A stretch of DNA of 64,000 nt from Isoetes taiwanensis (Eukaryota; Streptophyta; Lycopodiopsida; Isoetales; Isoetaceae), in contig JAJEKV010000086.1 of NCBI GenBank assembly GCA_021234155.1, forward strand, positions 60,001 to 124,000. The letters are read 5' to 3'. The position numbers and the translations under genes are program-made. Shown here in pieces: positions 1 through 10,908 of the stretch (positions are counted from its first letter, which is position 1; every line of letters begins with the position of its first letter). The notes below the pieces were generated by a model. It was not told the DNA's origin. It was given only the letters and a program-made list of their open reading frames with translations, and searched no databases.

Positions 1-1130
1 CTTCATAGAATCTTAGAGAGCGTAGAGGAGGCTCAAAAGAATCTTCAGCAATCTATGAGAATCTCAAGAGAATCTTTGAGAATCTATGGGAATTTTTATA
101 AAATCTTTGACAATGTAGGGGAATCTTCATAGAATCTAAGGGGATCTAGGAGAATCTACATAGGAACATGGAGAATCTAGAGGAATCTTGAGATAATATT
201 GATGGAATCTTCAAGAATCTGGGGAAATCTCTGTAGAATCTAAGGAAATCTACATAGAATCTAACGAAATCTAGGAGAATCTAGATAGAATTTTGGAGAA
301 TCTAGAGGATTCTTGTGATAACGTTTGAAATCTAGAGGAATCTTTGTAGATTCTTAAAAACCTATGGGAATCTTGGGGAATCTTTCATACTAAGTGTGTT
401 TAGTAGGGGAATCTTGATAGAATCTAAGAGAATCTATATATAATCTTGGGGAATCTAGAGAAAATTTAGGTTAATCTTTGAGAATCTAGGGAAATCTTAA
501 GAGAATCTTAAGTAATCTTTGGGATTAACAGAATCTAAGGGAATTTTCATTAGGCCTTTAAGAATCTAGGATACTTTTTCCTGAATCTTGAAGAATCAAT
601 CTTTATAGAATCTTCATTGTTTATAGAATCTTCATTGGATGGCTCAGAATCTAGCAGAATCTAAGTGCATCTGCATAGAATCTTTTAGAATCTAGCGGAA
701 TCTTGATGGAATCTTTAAGAATCTAGGGGAATCTCTATAGAATCTAAGGGAATCTACATAGAATCTAACGAAATCTAGGAGAATATACATAGAATTTTGG
801 AGAATCTAGAGGATTCTTGTGATAACGTTTGAATTCTAGAGGAATCTTTGTAGATTCTTAAGAATCTAAGGGAATCTTTTATATTAAGCATGTTTTGTCG
901 GAGAATATTGATAGAAACCAAGGGAATATAAGAGAATCTATATAGAATCTTGGAGAATCTAGAGAAAATTTGGGATAATCTTTGAGAATCTAAAGGAATC
1001 TTAAGTAATCTATGGGACTAAGAGAATTTAAGGCAATCTTCATTAAATCTTTGAGAATCTAGTGTGCTTTTTTCTAAATCTTGGAGAATCTAAGAGAAGC
1101 TTTATAGAATCTTTATTGGATGGCTCAGAA
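1..1130. repeat. GAATCT-rich degenerate array, copy A
   Basis: The hexamer GAATCT, usually as AGAATCTA or GGAATCTT, recurs every 10-20 bases through the whole stretch. There is a longer period on top: the block around GATAACGTTTGAA at 317 returns at 831, so the higher-order period is about 514 bp. No open gene is supported. The array opens the window, so its left edge is unseen. The same array lies at 16,757-17,975. Confidence 0.9.
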
Positions 1131-1164
1131 TTTGTGTACTCTCTCATAGTACAATCACTTGTAT

Positions 1165-1360
1165 ATAGATACTTGTATTCATCGAACCTGAGGTGATCCA
1201 CTACTGTTAAGACTATCAAAAGCAAAATCCATGCCACAAGATAACAACTTACAATTTTTTATTTTGGTACACGAAATTGAAGGGGAGATAAGCAGAGAAG
1301 AGTTTCTAAATGCGGCCAGTCAGATGCGGTTTTCAATGCCCACCTGAACTTTATATCCTG
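1165..1360 (-). pseudogene. 5' fragment of CAF1 deadenylase gene, copy A
   Basis: This stretch matches the start-codon region and 5' flank of the CAF1 genes at 4,350-4,550 and 21,550-21,740: the same run from the 'CTGAGGTGATCCACT' segment through 'GAGTTTCTAAATGCGG'. Only the first codons are present; the nuclease domain is absent. It is a duplicated gene end, about 3.2 kb away from the longer copy on the same strand. It cannot make a working enzyme. Confidence 0.75.
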
Positions 1361-1937
1361 AACTCATGGAGTTTTATTCTCTTATAGGATTTAGACCTTC
1401 CTTTTTTCCTCCTCATGTGACCGTAGACATCTTATCATTCTCTCGCCTTGAACCTTCTATGTTGTTTGATCCATGATGTTTTCAGCTCGCGGCAATACGA
1501 GGGCATACATGATGTTGTTCGTGCACATAGTCGCAGGCATCGTCGTTGGTCATGTTCCTCTTCCATCTGCAATAACTGTCCAGGGAGTTCCACGTGTTGA
1601 TGTTCGTGTTCACGGCGAATGGCGGTCATCATGCTCTCCCTCTCGCTATGTGGTTTGCGATGTTGCTCGACATTTAGATGTTTCCCGTCGGTTGGGCTTG
1701 TAGGTAAGGAAGTTCTCTGGTATTGTGTTTTTTACGAGTCCCTTTCCAGAATGGCATCGAGCCCTCGGATCGTTATTTTGGGATGGGACGAGCAGCTATA
1801 TATGTGTTCGTCCTTCTTGTGGCTCGTTATCGGCGTCTTCTCACAGCATCATCTCTTTCCTTGTCCATTGCTTCCCACCCTACCCGCCCTTATATGTTAT
1901 TTTGAGTTCGTCTATTGTTTATATGTTTCTGTTCATT
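1361..1937. other. No recognised gene
   Basis: Non-repetitive sequence with several short overlapping open frames, none with a recognisable domain. Relative to the tandem copy at 18,200-18,728 it holds two small extra pieces near 1,712-1,762 and 1,890. The first contains GCGAGTCCCTTTCCAGAAT-like sequence that recurs at 2,545. I see no supported feature. Confidence 0.6.
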
Positions 1938-2078
1938 ACTGACCACCCGTTGGGTGATGCAAATTATTTTCCACCCACTGGGTGATGCTATCTATATTTT
2001 TCCACCCGTTGGGTGATGCTAGATGATCTCCACCTGTTGGTGATGCTATTTTTTCCTTTTCCACCTCTCGGTGATGTT
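1938..2078. repeat. Five short palindromic repeats (CACCC-GTT-GGGTG type), copy A
   Basis: Five units of the form CCACCCGTTGGGTGATGC, increasingly degenerate toward the right, are spaced 25-40 bases apart. Each contains a 5-bp inverted repeat around three bases (CACCC-NNN-GGGTG); the last two are shortened to CACC-NNN-GGTG. The tandem copy has the same five units at 18,729-18,865. Confidence 0.85.
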
Positions 2079-3587
2079 TTCTATTTCTATATATGTTTGT
2101 TTACAGTTCCTAACGTCTAATGGGTGTTTTTGCTTTCTAGGGACTATTTTCTTAGGGGGTGCTCGCCTGCTATGGTTGTACCTATTTTATTAACATTTAA
2201 TGGGTACTTTCTAGGCATTTCTCCTTTTTTCCAGGTTTCACACATTCCATGGCGTCGATGCGCGTTGGCGAGGTTCACCAATTTCCTACCTTACTCTTCA
2301 GGGCATCCTCGAGGCCGTTGGCAACCATTTCTCATTAGGGTTTTCCTCGAAAACTCGAAAGGGCGGGGTATTTTATCCCGATGAGAAGTTGTCGCCATTG
2401 TCCTCTCTCTTGCCTTTGCATATTTTCTTATTTTATTTATGGGGTTGCTAGACATTGTTCCTATGGTCCGCCTCCCATTCAGATTTTCCCACATATTGTA
2501 TACTGCTGCTGTGATGAATGACAAGCCTAGGCCGGTTTTTGTGTTCTTTGCGAGTCCCTTCCCAGAATTGTACAGACTTTGTATAGGTTAGATTTATGCT
2601 TCAACCTCATATTAAGAAGCTCCAAGTCTTATAATGAGCATGAGACTTAGAAATCTAGCTTGAACATTGGAATCAAATAACAATTCAGCACATTGCTCCG
2701 TATTAAGATGCAATGAGAATAAGCCATAGCATTGAGAAAATCCAAGTATTATGCTTAGTGGGAACCTCTAAACATAGCATTACTCTCGTTTTATTCCATG
2801 CTGGCACAACCAAGATATTTGACTCTGCAATAAACATGGGGTTCTTGTATTTTACTCCACTAGATTGAGCACTAGATTAGAATGGGACTTTTGATTGCAA
2901 ATAACCGGCTCCAGAAACATCACTCCTAGCCATTGAAATCAGTACGTTTGAAGGTTTGCTTGGCAAGTCTGTTTGAAGGTTTGCATGGCATTGCTATGCA
3001 ACCAACATGTAGTCTCGAGTTATGGCCAATCACGTCTTCATTCTTTTATTTCTTTATAGTTGTAACAAGATACAGTAAAGCAGGACGGATACAAGATCTC
3101 AAAAGCAACACAATTAACAAAGTGTAGCAATCTATATTATTTTCTTGAATGCCACGTTGTTGCTACATGCTAAGAAACCTTGCTAACACTTGCATTCATT
3201 GTGTTTATCTTAGCTTTCATTAACTGATATCAACATATATGCAAATGAGAATTATTGGTCTTTGCAATATTCTGAGCTTTAGCAAAACTTACATTAAACA
3301 ACTGAAGGGATTTGAATCCTAGTATTTCCATTTCACTTAAACATAAAACTTCTCATCCAAACAAAATAGCTTGAAGCTTAAACTCCTGCAGCTTGACATA
3401 AATGTAGACACCAAATTGTGGCCATTACTGTTATGGAATTGAAGCACAATAATGGTCAACCATTATTATGCCGTCCTTCAAAAAAAAACTTTTTCATGTA
3501 ACTATAACAAAGATCTAAACATAGAACTTGATTTTAATAAATGCTCATTTTCAGTTTCTATCCTTTATTTTATTCATCATTGAATAT
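2079..3587. other. Non-coding stretch downstream of CAF1, copy A
   Basis: No recognisable gene. The sequence is AT-rich, with stops in all frames at short intervals. It lies 3' of the CAF1 copy (minus strand), so part may be its 3' flank. The first 130 bases (2,090-2,210) are present twice in the tandem copy. Confidence 0.6.
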
Positions 3588-4420
3588 TTATTTACAAGAG
3601 ATGGCTAGAGATTCAGCACAACTTTGCCGCAAGCCATAGATAACTCCAATCGTAAGAGCCCAAAAGATCCCTTTCTTTCAATTTGTTAAAAGCACAAGCA
3701 GTGACAAAGCTATCAAATCCTGCATTATGGGAAGGACCTTCTTTCTGAACCCCAAGCTTTGAGCCACATTACTTAAGCTTCCATAGATATGACACCCAAA
3801 CTTGGTCATATACTTCACATCATATCTCCAGGGAAAGTACAGATCCATGAGCACAAAGAAGTCATCTTGCGAAGTCCGGCAAATCTTGGCAAGAGAAAAA
3901 GCTTGAGCAAGTATGCAATGTCGTTATGCCAATCGAAAGTGATCCAAATTGAGGCTCCCATTGAAAAGAAACATGTGCTTGTGAAAGAGGAGCCTAACAA
4001 AGTCATCATGTGGTATGCCATATAGTTGAAGATCATCAAAGTTGATGCCATTTTGGCATAGAAAATCAATGGAGTCTTCGGAATAGTCATCCACATCCAA
4101 ATCAAACTGGAAGTTGAATTCCCAGAAATAGGGAGGGAATCTACCATGGTCACCAAAGAATGTGAGGCCCAGTTGGATGATCTTGAGCGTGTTAACATTT
4201 CTTTGCAATGTGGGGTAGTGCATGAGAGGCCCCTTGCTCATGTGGCTAGGGGGTTGCACGACTACTCCAGGAAATTCAATGTCAGCTGCAACATTGGAGT
4301 AGTGCTTGGAAATGTTAGATATATGCTGCAATTCGGTCTCCAGATTATATCTCCATACTTGTATTCGTCGAATCTGAGGTGATCCAATCTTTGTTAAGAC
4401 TCTCAAAAGCAAAAATCCAT
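3588..4420 (-). pseudogene. CAF1: CAF1 (POP2/CNOT7-type) deadenylase, frameshifted copy A
   Basis: The intact relative is at 20,785-21,612. This copy keeps the N-terminal half in one frame, including the first catalytic pair D-I-E in DIEFPG and the WEFNF motif. It then breaks near 3,925-3,950, where the segment that should carry the third catalytic Asp reads differently. At least six single-base differences shift the frame relative to the intact copy: extra bases near 3,645, 3,869, 3,897 and 3,951, a missing C near 3,748, and a rearranged patch near 3,925. The start is also altered (an extra A before the ATG). CAF1 is the exonuclease subunit of the CCR4-NOT complex, which shortens mRNA poly(A) tails. 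This copy is very unlikely to encode a working enzyme. Confidence 0.9.
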
Positions 4421-4544
4421 CCCACAAGATAACAACTTCCAATTTTTTATTTTGGTACAAGAAAGTTATGGGGAGATGAGCGGAGAAGAGTTTCTAAATG
4501 CGGTCAGTCAGATGCGATTTTTCAATGCCCACCTGAACTTTATA

Positions 4545-4893
4545 TCCGCATTTTTGTTGAATAAATATCCGCATTTTATATCCGGATTTTTGTTGAAGAA
4601 AAAGGTAAAAAAAAGGTAAATGATATTTTCAGTAAAACAGGTCAAGCTTAAACGCGTTTTGATATTTTCTGGGCTTTCCGGTGCGACCTGCAAATCCGAA
4701 GCCAAGTCTAGTTTTAGGGCCTGTAGCCATCGCCCTGATTTGCCTGGCTAAAATTTGCTCGAAAAGAATCATTCTTGCAGCTCTTTTGGCAAAGCCTGGA
4801 TTTGAGGAAAAATCTGCGTGGATTACTGTAATGCTTAAATGCCTCAGACAAAAGACATTTCCTAGTTTGACATGTATGGCGCGTTATTTTCAG
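4545..4893. other. Spacer between CAF1 and kinesin copies
   Basis: Contains a small direct repeat of TATCCGCATTT / TATCCGGATTTTTGTTGAA (4,545-4,600) and then 280 bases without a recognised product. An open frame runs 4,681-5,037, but only its last part (from 4,894) is kinesin; the upstream part is not kinesin-like. In the inverted third copy a different sequence precedes the same kinesin exon, so this junction is probably secondary. Confidence 0.6.
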
Positions 4894-6544
4894 AATATAG
4901 ATCGGAAGAATGCACAAACTGCTGACATTTTAAAGCGGCAAGCAGATCAATTGGTGCAGCTTGAAATGCTTTACAAAGAAGAGCAAGTTTTAAGGAAGAG
5001 ATACTTCAACATGCTGGAAGGTACATATAAAGGATAATATTTGTGAAATAGGCTCAATTAGGTTGCTAATTTCTTTATTTGCCTTAGATATGAAAGGGAA
5101 GATTAGAGTGTATGCACGCCGGAGGCCCCTGGTTGAGAAAGAAAAGGTTGAAAACCAGAAGATGGTTCTTATCAGTCCAGATGAATTCACCTTGGAGCAC
5201 CCTTGGAAGGATGACAAGTCAAAAAAGCACCAGTTTGATCATGTATTTTTGATGAAGAAGCAAGCCAAGATGCTATATTTGAAAATACAAAGGTGTGCAT
5301 CTTCTTCATATCTATAATGTATGCATATTTGCATATGTTCAAACTGGATCCGGAAAGACTTTCACTATCTATGGCACTGAAGAAAACCCAGGGCTTACAC
5401 CAAGAGCAACTAAGGAACTTTTTAAAGCGCGATCGGAACAAGTTCTCTTTTTCGTTGAAGGTGCTAGTTGTTTGCACTGTAGAAGCCTATCATTAAGTTG
5501 TTTTACCCAGGCAAATGATTCGAAATGTTTTTTTGGGTGGAACCAGGCCTACATGCTGGAACTTTACAGGATACTTTAGTGGACTTGCTTCTTCTAAAGA
5601 ATTTTAAAAGGCAGAAGCTTGAAATCGGGAAAGATTCGAAGGTAAAAATAGTCCATTTTTATCTGGCATTACTACTTGTTCCCTTTTCCATTAGTTTAGA
5701 CGTGTTTTTAATTACAGGACATGGTGGTAGTGGAAAATGCAACTCTTGTGCCAGTGATTACAAGGGCTGACTTAGAAACAATAGTACAGACTGGAGTTGA
5801 AAAGCGGCATACATCTGGGACCCAAATGAATGCAGAAAGTTCTCGCTCACATTTGATACTATCTGTTATAATCGAGAGTACAAACATGCAAACTCAGTCC
5901 GTTGTGAAAGGCAAAGTAAGATTGAAATCTCTAACTAAAAGGAAGAAAGACACATTTCTGCACTTGTAGATTGGTTTTCTTTGGTTTGGAGTTAATAAGA
6001 ATCCCATCAATTGCAGCTGAGTTTTGTGGACTTGGCTGGTTCTGAAAGAATAAAAACAATTAAAGGAGGCCCAAAGTATAAATAAGTCCTTATCTGCACT
6101 TGGGGACGTTATTAGTTCACTGGCCATAGGAGAGCAGCACATACCTTACTGAAATCACAAGCTTACCATGCTTATGAGTGATTCTCTTGGAGGAAATGCA
6201 AAAACGCTCATGTTTGTCAACATATCTCCTGCTTTTGGATGAGACTCACAACTCTCTCTGGTATGTGTTCTTTGCTTTCTTAGTATGAATTCTAGTGTTA
6301 GGTATACTAGACAAATATTGCACGTAGATGCTAATATATTCTGCATTTTCTGAACTTGGGCAGCTATGCAACTCGGGTTAGGTCAATAGAAAATGACCCT
6401 ACAAAGAATATAATGCCAAAAGAAATTGTTTGTTTTAGAAAATTAGTTGGTTATTGGAAGGAACAAGCAGGTAGAAAGGCAGATGATGACGATCTTGAAG
6501 AAGTAAAGGATGAGAAATTTTCGAAAGAAAAATCTGAGTCGTGA
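4894..6544 (+). pseudogene. KCBP/ZWICHEL-type kinesin-14 neck and motor, decayed copy A
   Basis: Seven exon-like blocks can be placed with plausible splice sites: 4,894-5,020 (neck, KEEQVLRKRYF), 5,088-5,291 (GKIRVYARRRPL, EHPWKDD), 5,318-5,460 (P-loop [10 protein letters not shown]), 5,547-5,641 (DTLVDLLL), 5,718-5,915 (NAESSRSHLILSV, switch I), 6,017-6,260 (DLAGSE, switch [15 protein letters not shown]) and 6,364-6,544 (GYWKEQAG, the calmodulin-binding helix, then an acidic tail). KCBP is a minus-end-directed motor regulated by Ca2+/calmodulin. Lesions: a frameshift before EEASQ near 5,251; loss of about ten codons before YNVCIFAY; a missing base in the LYQDT segment near 5,568; a deletion after GSER near 6,050; CGA to TGA before NHKLTML at 6,149; loss of three codons near 6,238. 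The N-terminal MyTH4-FERM part of the family is not seen. It is a pseudogene. Confidence 0.92.
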
Positions 6545-8599
6545 TGGCCAGTTACTCTTATGATATTCTTTTTCCTCATCTACATCTACATGTGAGGTAC
6601 TTCAAGCTCAAATTCGTAGGCTCGAAATGAGCTCCTATTGGCTATAAGGATGAGTGGCCAACTAATTGTACATCTAAAACAGGTCGCCAAGTTTCTCTTG
6701 GAGCTGACCGTGGTGGCAAACTCTATTTTGTATGAAGGAGCTTCAGCATACCATCAATGGAATTTGCGGGAGTTGTGTTGTGCCAACATAGAAGTGGAAC
6801 TATTATAAATTATTCATTGATTGACAGCACCTAGCTTTGTGCTTACGGGTCCATGAACTTTTGGCACAAGGCATGTGAGTAGAAATACAGTACTATAGGA
6901 TGATATCTTGGCCCTTGTGTGAGTGCTAGCATGATGCCATGATATATTGTATATTTTAAAGCAAGATCATAGCAGAAATGTGAGATGAATACAAATATTG
7001 AATAAAAACAGAGCGAAGTTATTTACTGGTACCTAACTTGGCTGTGTATTTTCTAAGGATTTTGTTGTGGGTTCTACGTTTCTAGTAAATGATTGTTTCG
7101 TCTTTTAAAGCTCTATAATTTTCTTTTACAATGAAACAAAGCAACAGCTTGATTTCCTGCATTTTAGCTGGGCAGCAAAAGAAAGATGTAATGGTCCTTG
7201 GTATGGGATGGGACAAAACACAACGGGGTATAATAGGGCATTAATAATTTGGACGTATCTGGGCAAGAATAATTGGAATAGAATTGGCTAAACACGACTA
7301 GAAGGGTAATTCAACATGTTATCACGTCATGGAACTGGCTAACTATGAAATAACAAGGGGGGTGATTGATTTTGAGGCATTTATTATTTATCTTTGGGTT
7401 TGTTGAATCTCATTATTCCCATAAGCTACGACTTTGCATAAACATTAAAATTCCGTCCGTCGTCATCATCTATAGATAGTTCATTCTTGGCAATTTTGTA
7501 CAATATTTTTATGGGAAAAGAAGGGCAACACGAAAAATGGCACTGGTACCAATGTAACATAGCCCTTTATTGCTTTGTTTGGTGTGTACATTCCTTTGGC
7601 CCTACCATGTACTTCAAGAAATAATATAACACAATAAATGGTCCATTTTTTGTTTGTTTTTGCTACTTTTTTGACAATTAACGATCACTACAATCCTTTC
7701 CACAGAGTGCGTTCGAGATGCATATCCAAGGCAAGATAAAGCGACGGAAACATTGGCTGTTAATTTGGAGCAAACACATGTCACATCAACATATCTAACT
7801 ACAAGGATATCATTGCGCATCAATTTTTCTAACTACAAGGATATCGTTGTGGAAAATGCGCTTGCCAATATGTGTATGCATGCAAGCACTATGATAGGGG
7901 GATATGTACATATTGCATGAAAACACTATAATAGGGGGATGTGTACAGATTGCAGATGGCAAGGAAGCTCTGTTCATGTTTGCGAGAATGTAACAAGCAT
8001 TTGTGCATTCTAATTTGTAACCTTCGTTAGCTTACTAAATGAATGTGGCCTTGTAGCAGCATTGGGGATGGACCTAATAATGAAACCTTTATTATCTTTG
8101 GGAAATGTGGCCTTGTAGCAGCTTTGAGGAATGTGGCCTTGTAGTAGATTTGGGGCATGGAAGATTGGTCTATGTTTGTTTTTTGTTAAGATATATATAT
8201 GGTGGGATGACCATCGATACACCTCTATGCATGCACAAGTTTTTTGCCTTCAGATTTAAATGTATGCTCGATGAAAAGCCCAGCAATGCTCGACAATTTT
8301 TTCAGTCATCAAATAATATTGGAACAAATAATATATTATTGCGGTATTGTTGCATTGTACATGACATTGATATAAGAAACTTTATTACAAATTACAAAAG
8401 AACATCATCAAAACATGTAATTTCTCTAAAAAGTAATCAAACGTGCTTTTGACTAGTAATTATTATTCGATAATGATCCCTTACTCGCACATCCCTTATC
8501 TCACACTTTTAACCTTCGATCAATCACATTTTGCTTATGTGGCATAATCTCAACCATGAGCGCAAAAGAAGACACCTAGAAATGCATTTCTAATAATAG

Positions 8600-8705
8600 A
8601 ACAGTGAGACAGTACTGTGCTAATAGCGCCCTTTTAGGGAGCTCGCCCATGCTACACAAGTCCAGGGGCCTCGCGGCACAAGGGACATTAATGTATATTC
8701 TATTC
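8600..8705. other. About 80-bp insertion private to copy A
   Basis: Between ACAGTGAGACA and CTCCATCCAAACTC, this copy holds a GC-richer piece (GCTCGCCCATGCTACACAAG and onward) that is absent from the matching place at 12,720-12,760. No feature recognised within it. Confidence 0.55.
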
Positions 8706-9064
8706 TATTCTGAACTCCATCCAAACTCATCTATCCAGAGCTTTTGAGCAATACATCTTCCTTACACATCAATGATATCTAATTTAAGAAACAGATTTAG
8801 GTGGCATTAATGTGAAACCTCAGTAATCCTCTCAGACCATTTCAACCAATTTCCTTGCATCCAACTCAGTAGATACGAGAATAGTTCTAATTGCTAACTA
8901 TCATAGTGTTCATAATATCAACCACTGCCATCCATTGAAGTGTTCACCACCATAACTAACTGTAATCCTACCGGGATATTAATTCCTGAGATCAAACACC
9001 TTACAAGTAATTCAATTATTATAATAAATAGATCGATAGTATCTTTTATGTCATAAGTTAAAGA

Positions 9065-9118
9065 AAAAAAGTAAAAAGTAAAAAATAATACGTAAAAAGT
9101 AAAAAGTAAAAAGAGAGC
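9065..9118. repeat. GTAAAAA microsatellite, copy A
   Basis: Irregular run of (G)TAAAAA units, longer in the copy at 13,096-13,160. In the inverted copy the LTR of a Ty3 element sits exactly in this run (37,904/37,905). Confidence 0.85.
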
Positions 9119-9285
9119 TCCATTATTCATTGTAATATATATAGCCTCTTAAACTTACCCACAGTAAGACATTAAATCTCCGCCAGTTTTGTAGGTTTAA
9201 AAAACATGATATTTATGGGTTTTTGTTCATGATTGGAGATATTCATTTTGCAAAGGTCGATATGGAGTCCTAGAATGGTATGTAC

Positions 9286-10908
9286 CTCATGGGCGATGGG
9301 CGATGTCAACGGGATGGGCGATGGGCGATGTCAATGTGCGATGGGCGATGCCAGGTAAGTATACACGCTCATACACTCATTCGTTCAATCCTAGATATTG
9401 TAAATCTGCAGATTACATGTAGGTTATTTAGACCGTAACCGTGACCCCGGGTGAGAGAAATGTTTTGACAGTCGAGATATGAATATCTCGAATTATCTCT
9501 AAACAATCCTGTGAAAAATGAAATAAGGTATTAGGTTGAAACAAGGGGTACCACTGCGCTCTGAGGTTAGAGGCTGAAGCGCAGAAGGAAATCGTTAATT
9601 CATGAAACCACAGGGAAATATGGGAAAAAGAACTCGAAAGTCCGGCTTCCGGCGAATTCAAAACACAGAGCCGTTAGAACGATCTGTATTTAATTTAATT
9701 TAATTTAAGGGGATGAGGATAGCAGTTAACCTAATTCTAGTTAATTCAATTCAATTTAAATCTTAACAAATAAATTGCTAGAAAATAATATTAATTAATG
9801 TTAAAATGTTAGGTAACCGAATTTACGTAAATATCTGAATTACTAAAAAGAATTGCGGACGATCGCGAGAATATATGAATAATAATTGATAATGCGGGGA
9901 ATTAACGCCTACAATTGGCCGAAGTAATCATTACAAGAGCCGCACTGGGGAGTAATAAGGAAATAATTATGGTTATAGAGCTAGAGGTCGAGTAATGAAA
10001 GTGTCGAAAGCAACAAAAACAGATGTGGAGGATACACGATACGAAAAATAAGGAGGACAGATAAGACAAGACCAAAGAATTAAGACAAAGTGCTGAATAA
10101 AGAAGCTGGAATTTAGACAGATTTCGAACCCTAAAGGTTATAACAAGAAGAAGGTGAAGAGCAAAGCTCACCCGAAAGTGATCCAAGCTAAGCTTTTCTC
10201 AATTCTCCCGAAGTTCTGACCCAGCAGTAGCCCGACCCAGCCTCCAGCAGATTTCTGAGCTCAGAATGGATAAGGGGAAAAGGATCATCAGCAACGAAGA
10301 AGGAGAAAAGAAGTCAGCTGTGAAATGTCCGAGATCGGGGACCCGGGTAATCTTACCGTGCCATACAATCCGCACCTTGAAGACTTGAATCCATGGTGCA
10401 TTTGTGAGCCGGAGTGCATATGCTTGCATAAAGGTTTAGGGTCATGCATAAAATTGCCGCGGACGCGTTTCATCGCTTTTTTTTTTTCGCCGCATTCACC
10501 ATCGCCAATCGATGAAAGATGCCGGATATACCCTGAGTCTTCTAGGAGTGCTTGGGGTTCTGTCAGATAAGAACGACACAGTTCGGCGGCAAGATCTGGA
10601 TCGAGTGATGCAGTGTTTCAATAGACTTCAAATGCATGCGGCTATATAGAAATCTCACAGATATCAGCATAGCCTTATGGTCGGTGACTATGGCAAAGTC
10701 TGTGTCTTCTGCTGCGAGAAAAACCCGGTAGATTTTTTATGCCAGGCTTTTATGCATAGGAACCTGGAAAAAGTCAAGAACATTGGGGAGCCATCAACAG
10801 AAAAGAAGCAGAATAAGTAAATCCATGTGATAAAGCATCAAGGGAAAGGCGGGAAGAAGGGAAAAGTGGAAGGGTCCGAGGTGGATAGGACTTAACCCAG
10901 AAATGTGA
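9286..10908. other. Insert between two S blocks, with a decayed Cys-rich coding remnant
   Basis: This 1.6-kb piece is absent from the other copies. It opens with a GATGGGC / GATGTC short repeat (9,288-9,354). It ends with a coding-like plus-strand stretch at about 10,560-10,820 that reads D-L-D-R-V-M-Q-C-F-N, a stop, then Y-G-K-V-C-V-F-C-C-E-K-N-P before another stop. Overlapping open frames also occur at 10,325-10,570. I do not recognise the protein. The insert could be a retroelement scrap, but no LTR or polymerase motif is seen. Confidence 0.45.

Larger units (their letters stand above)
6545..9285. repeat. S block, copy A (long non-coding repeat downstream of kinesin)
   Basis: About 2.7 kb of AT-rich sequence following the kinesin stop codon; its start may include the 3' UTR. 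It recurs at 10,909-13,340 (direct, more diverged), 23,731-25,643 (direct, truncated), 30,258-31,577 plus 33,953-34,527 (inverted, split by a LINE) and 47,920-48,092 (inverted scrap). Inside are small tandem motifs: AATGTGGCCTTGTAGCAG three times at 8,040-8,145, and a 45-base unit with CACTATRATAGGGGGAT twice at 7,880-7,945. Open frames inside it are shared among copies only because the DNA is duplicated. Confidence 0.85.

Noticed and set aside
1043-1237. Minus-strand open frame over the end of the GAATCT array
   Set aside because: It fuses repeat sequence to the CAF1 5' fragment and has no independent support; the same frame exists in copy B by duplication.
1938-2078. CRISPR-like repeat-spacer array
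   Set aside because: Eukaryotic nuclear context, variable repeat length, spacers unequal and AT-rich, no cas genes.
8105-8452. 115-codon open frame (MWPCSS...) shared by S blocks
   Set aside because: It recurs only because the DNA is duplicated; copies differ by frame-breaking indels, it runs through the tandem motif, and no domain or codon bias is seen.
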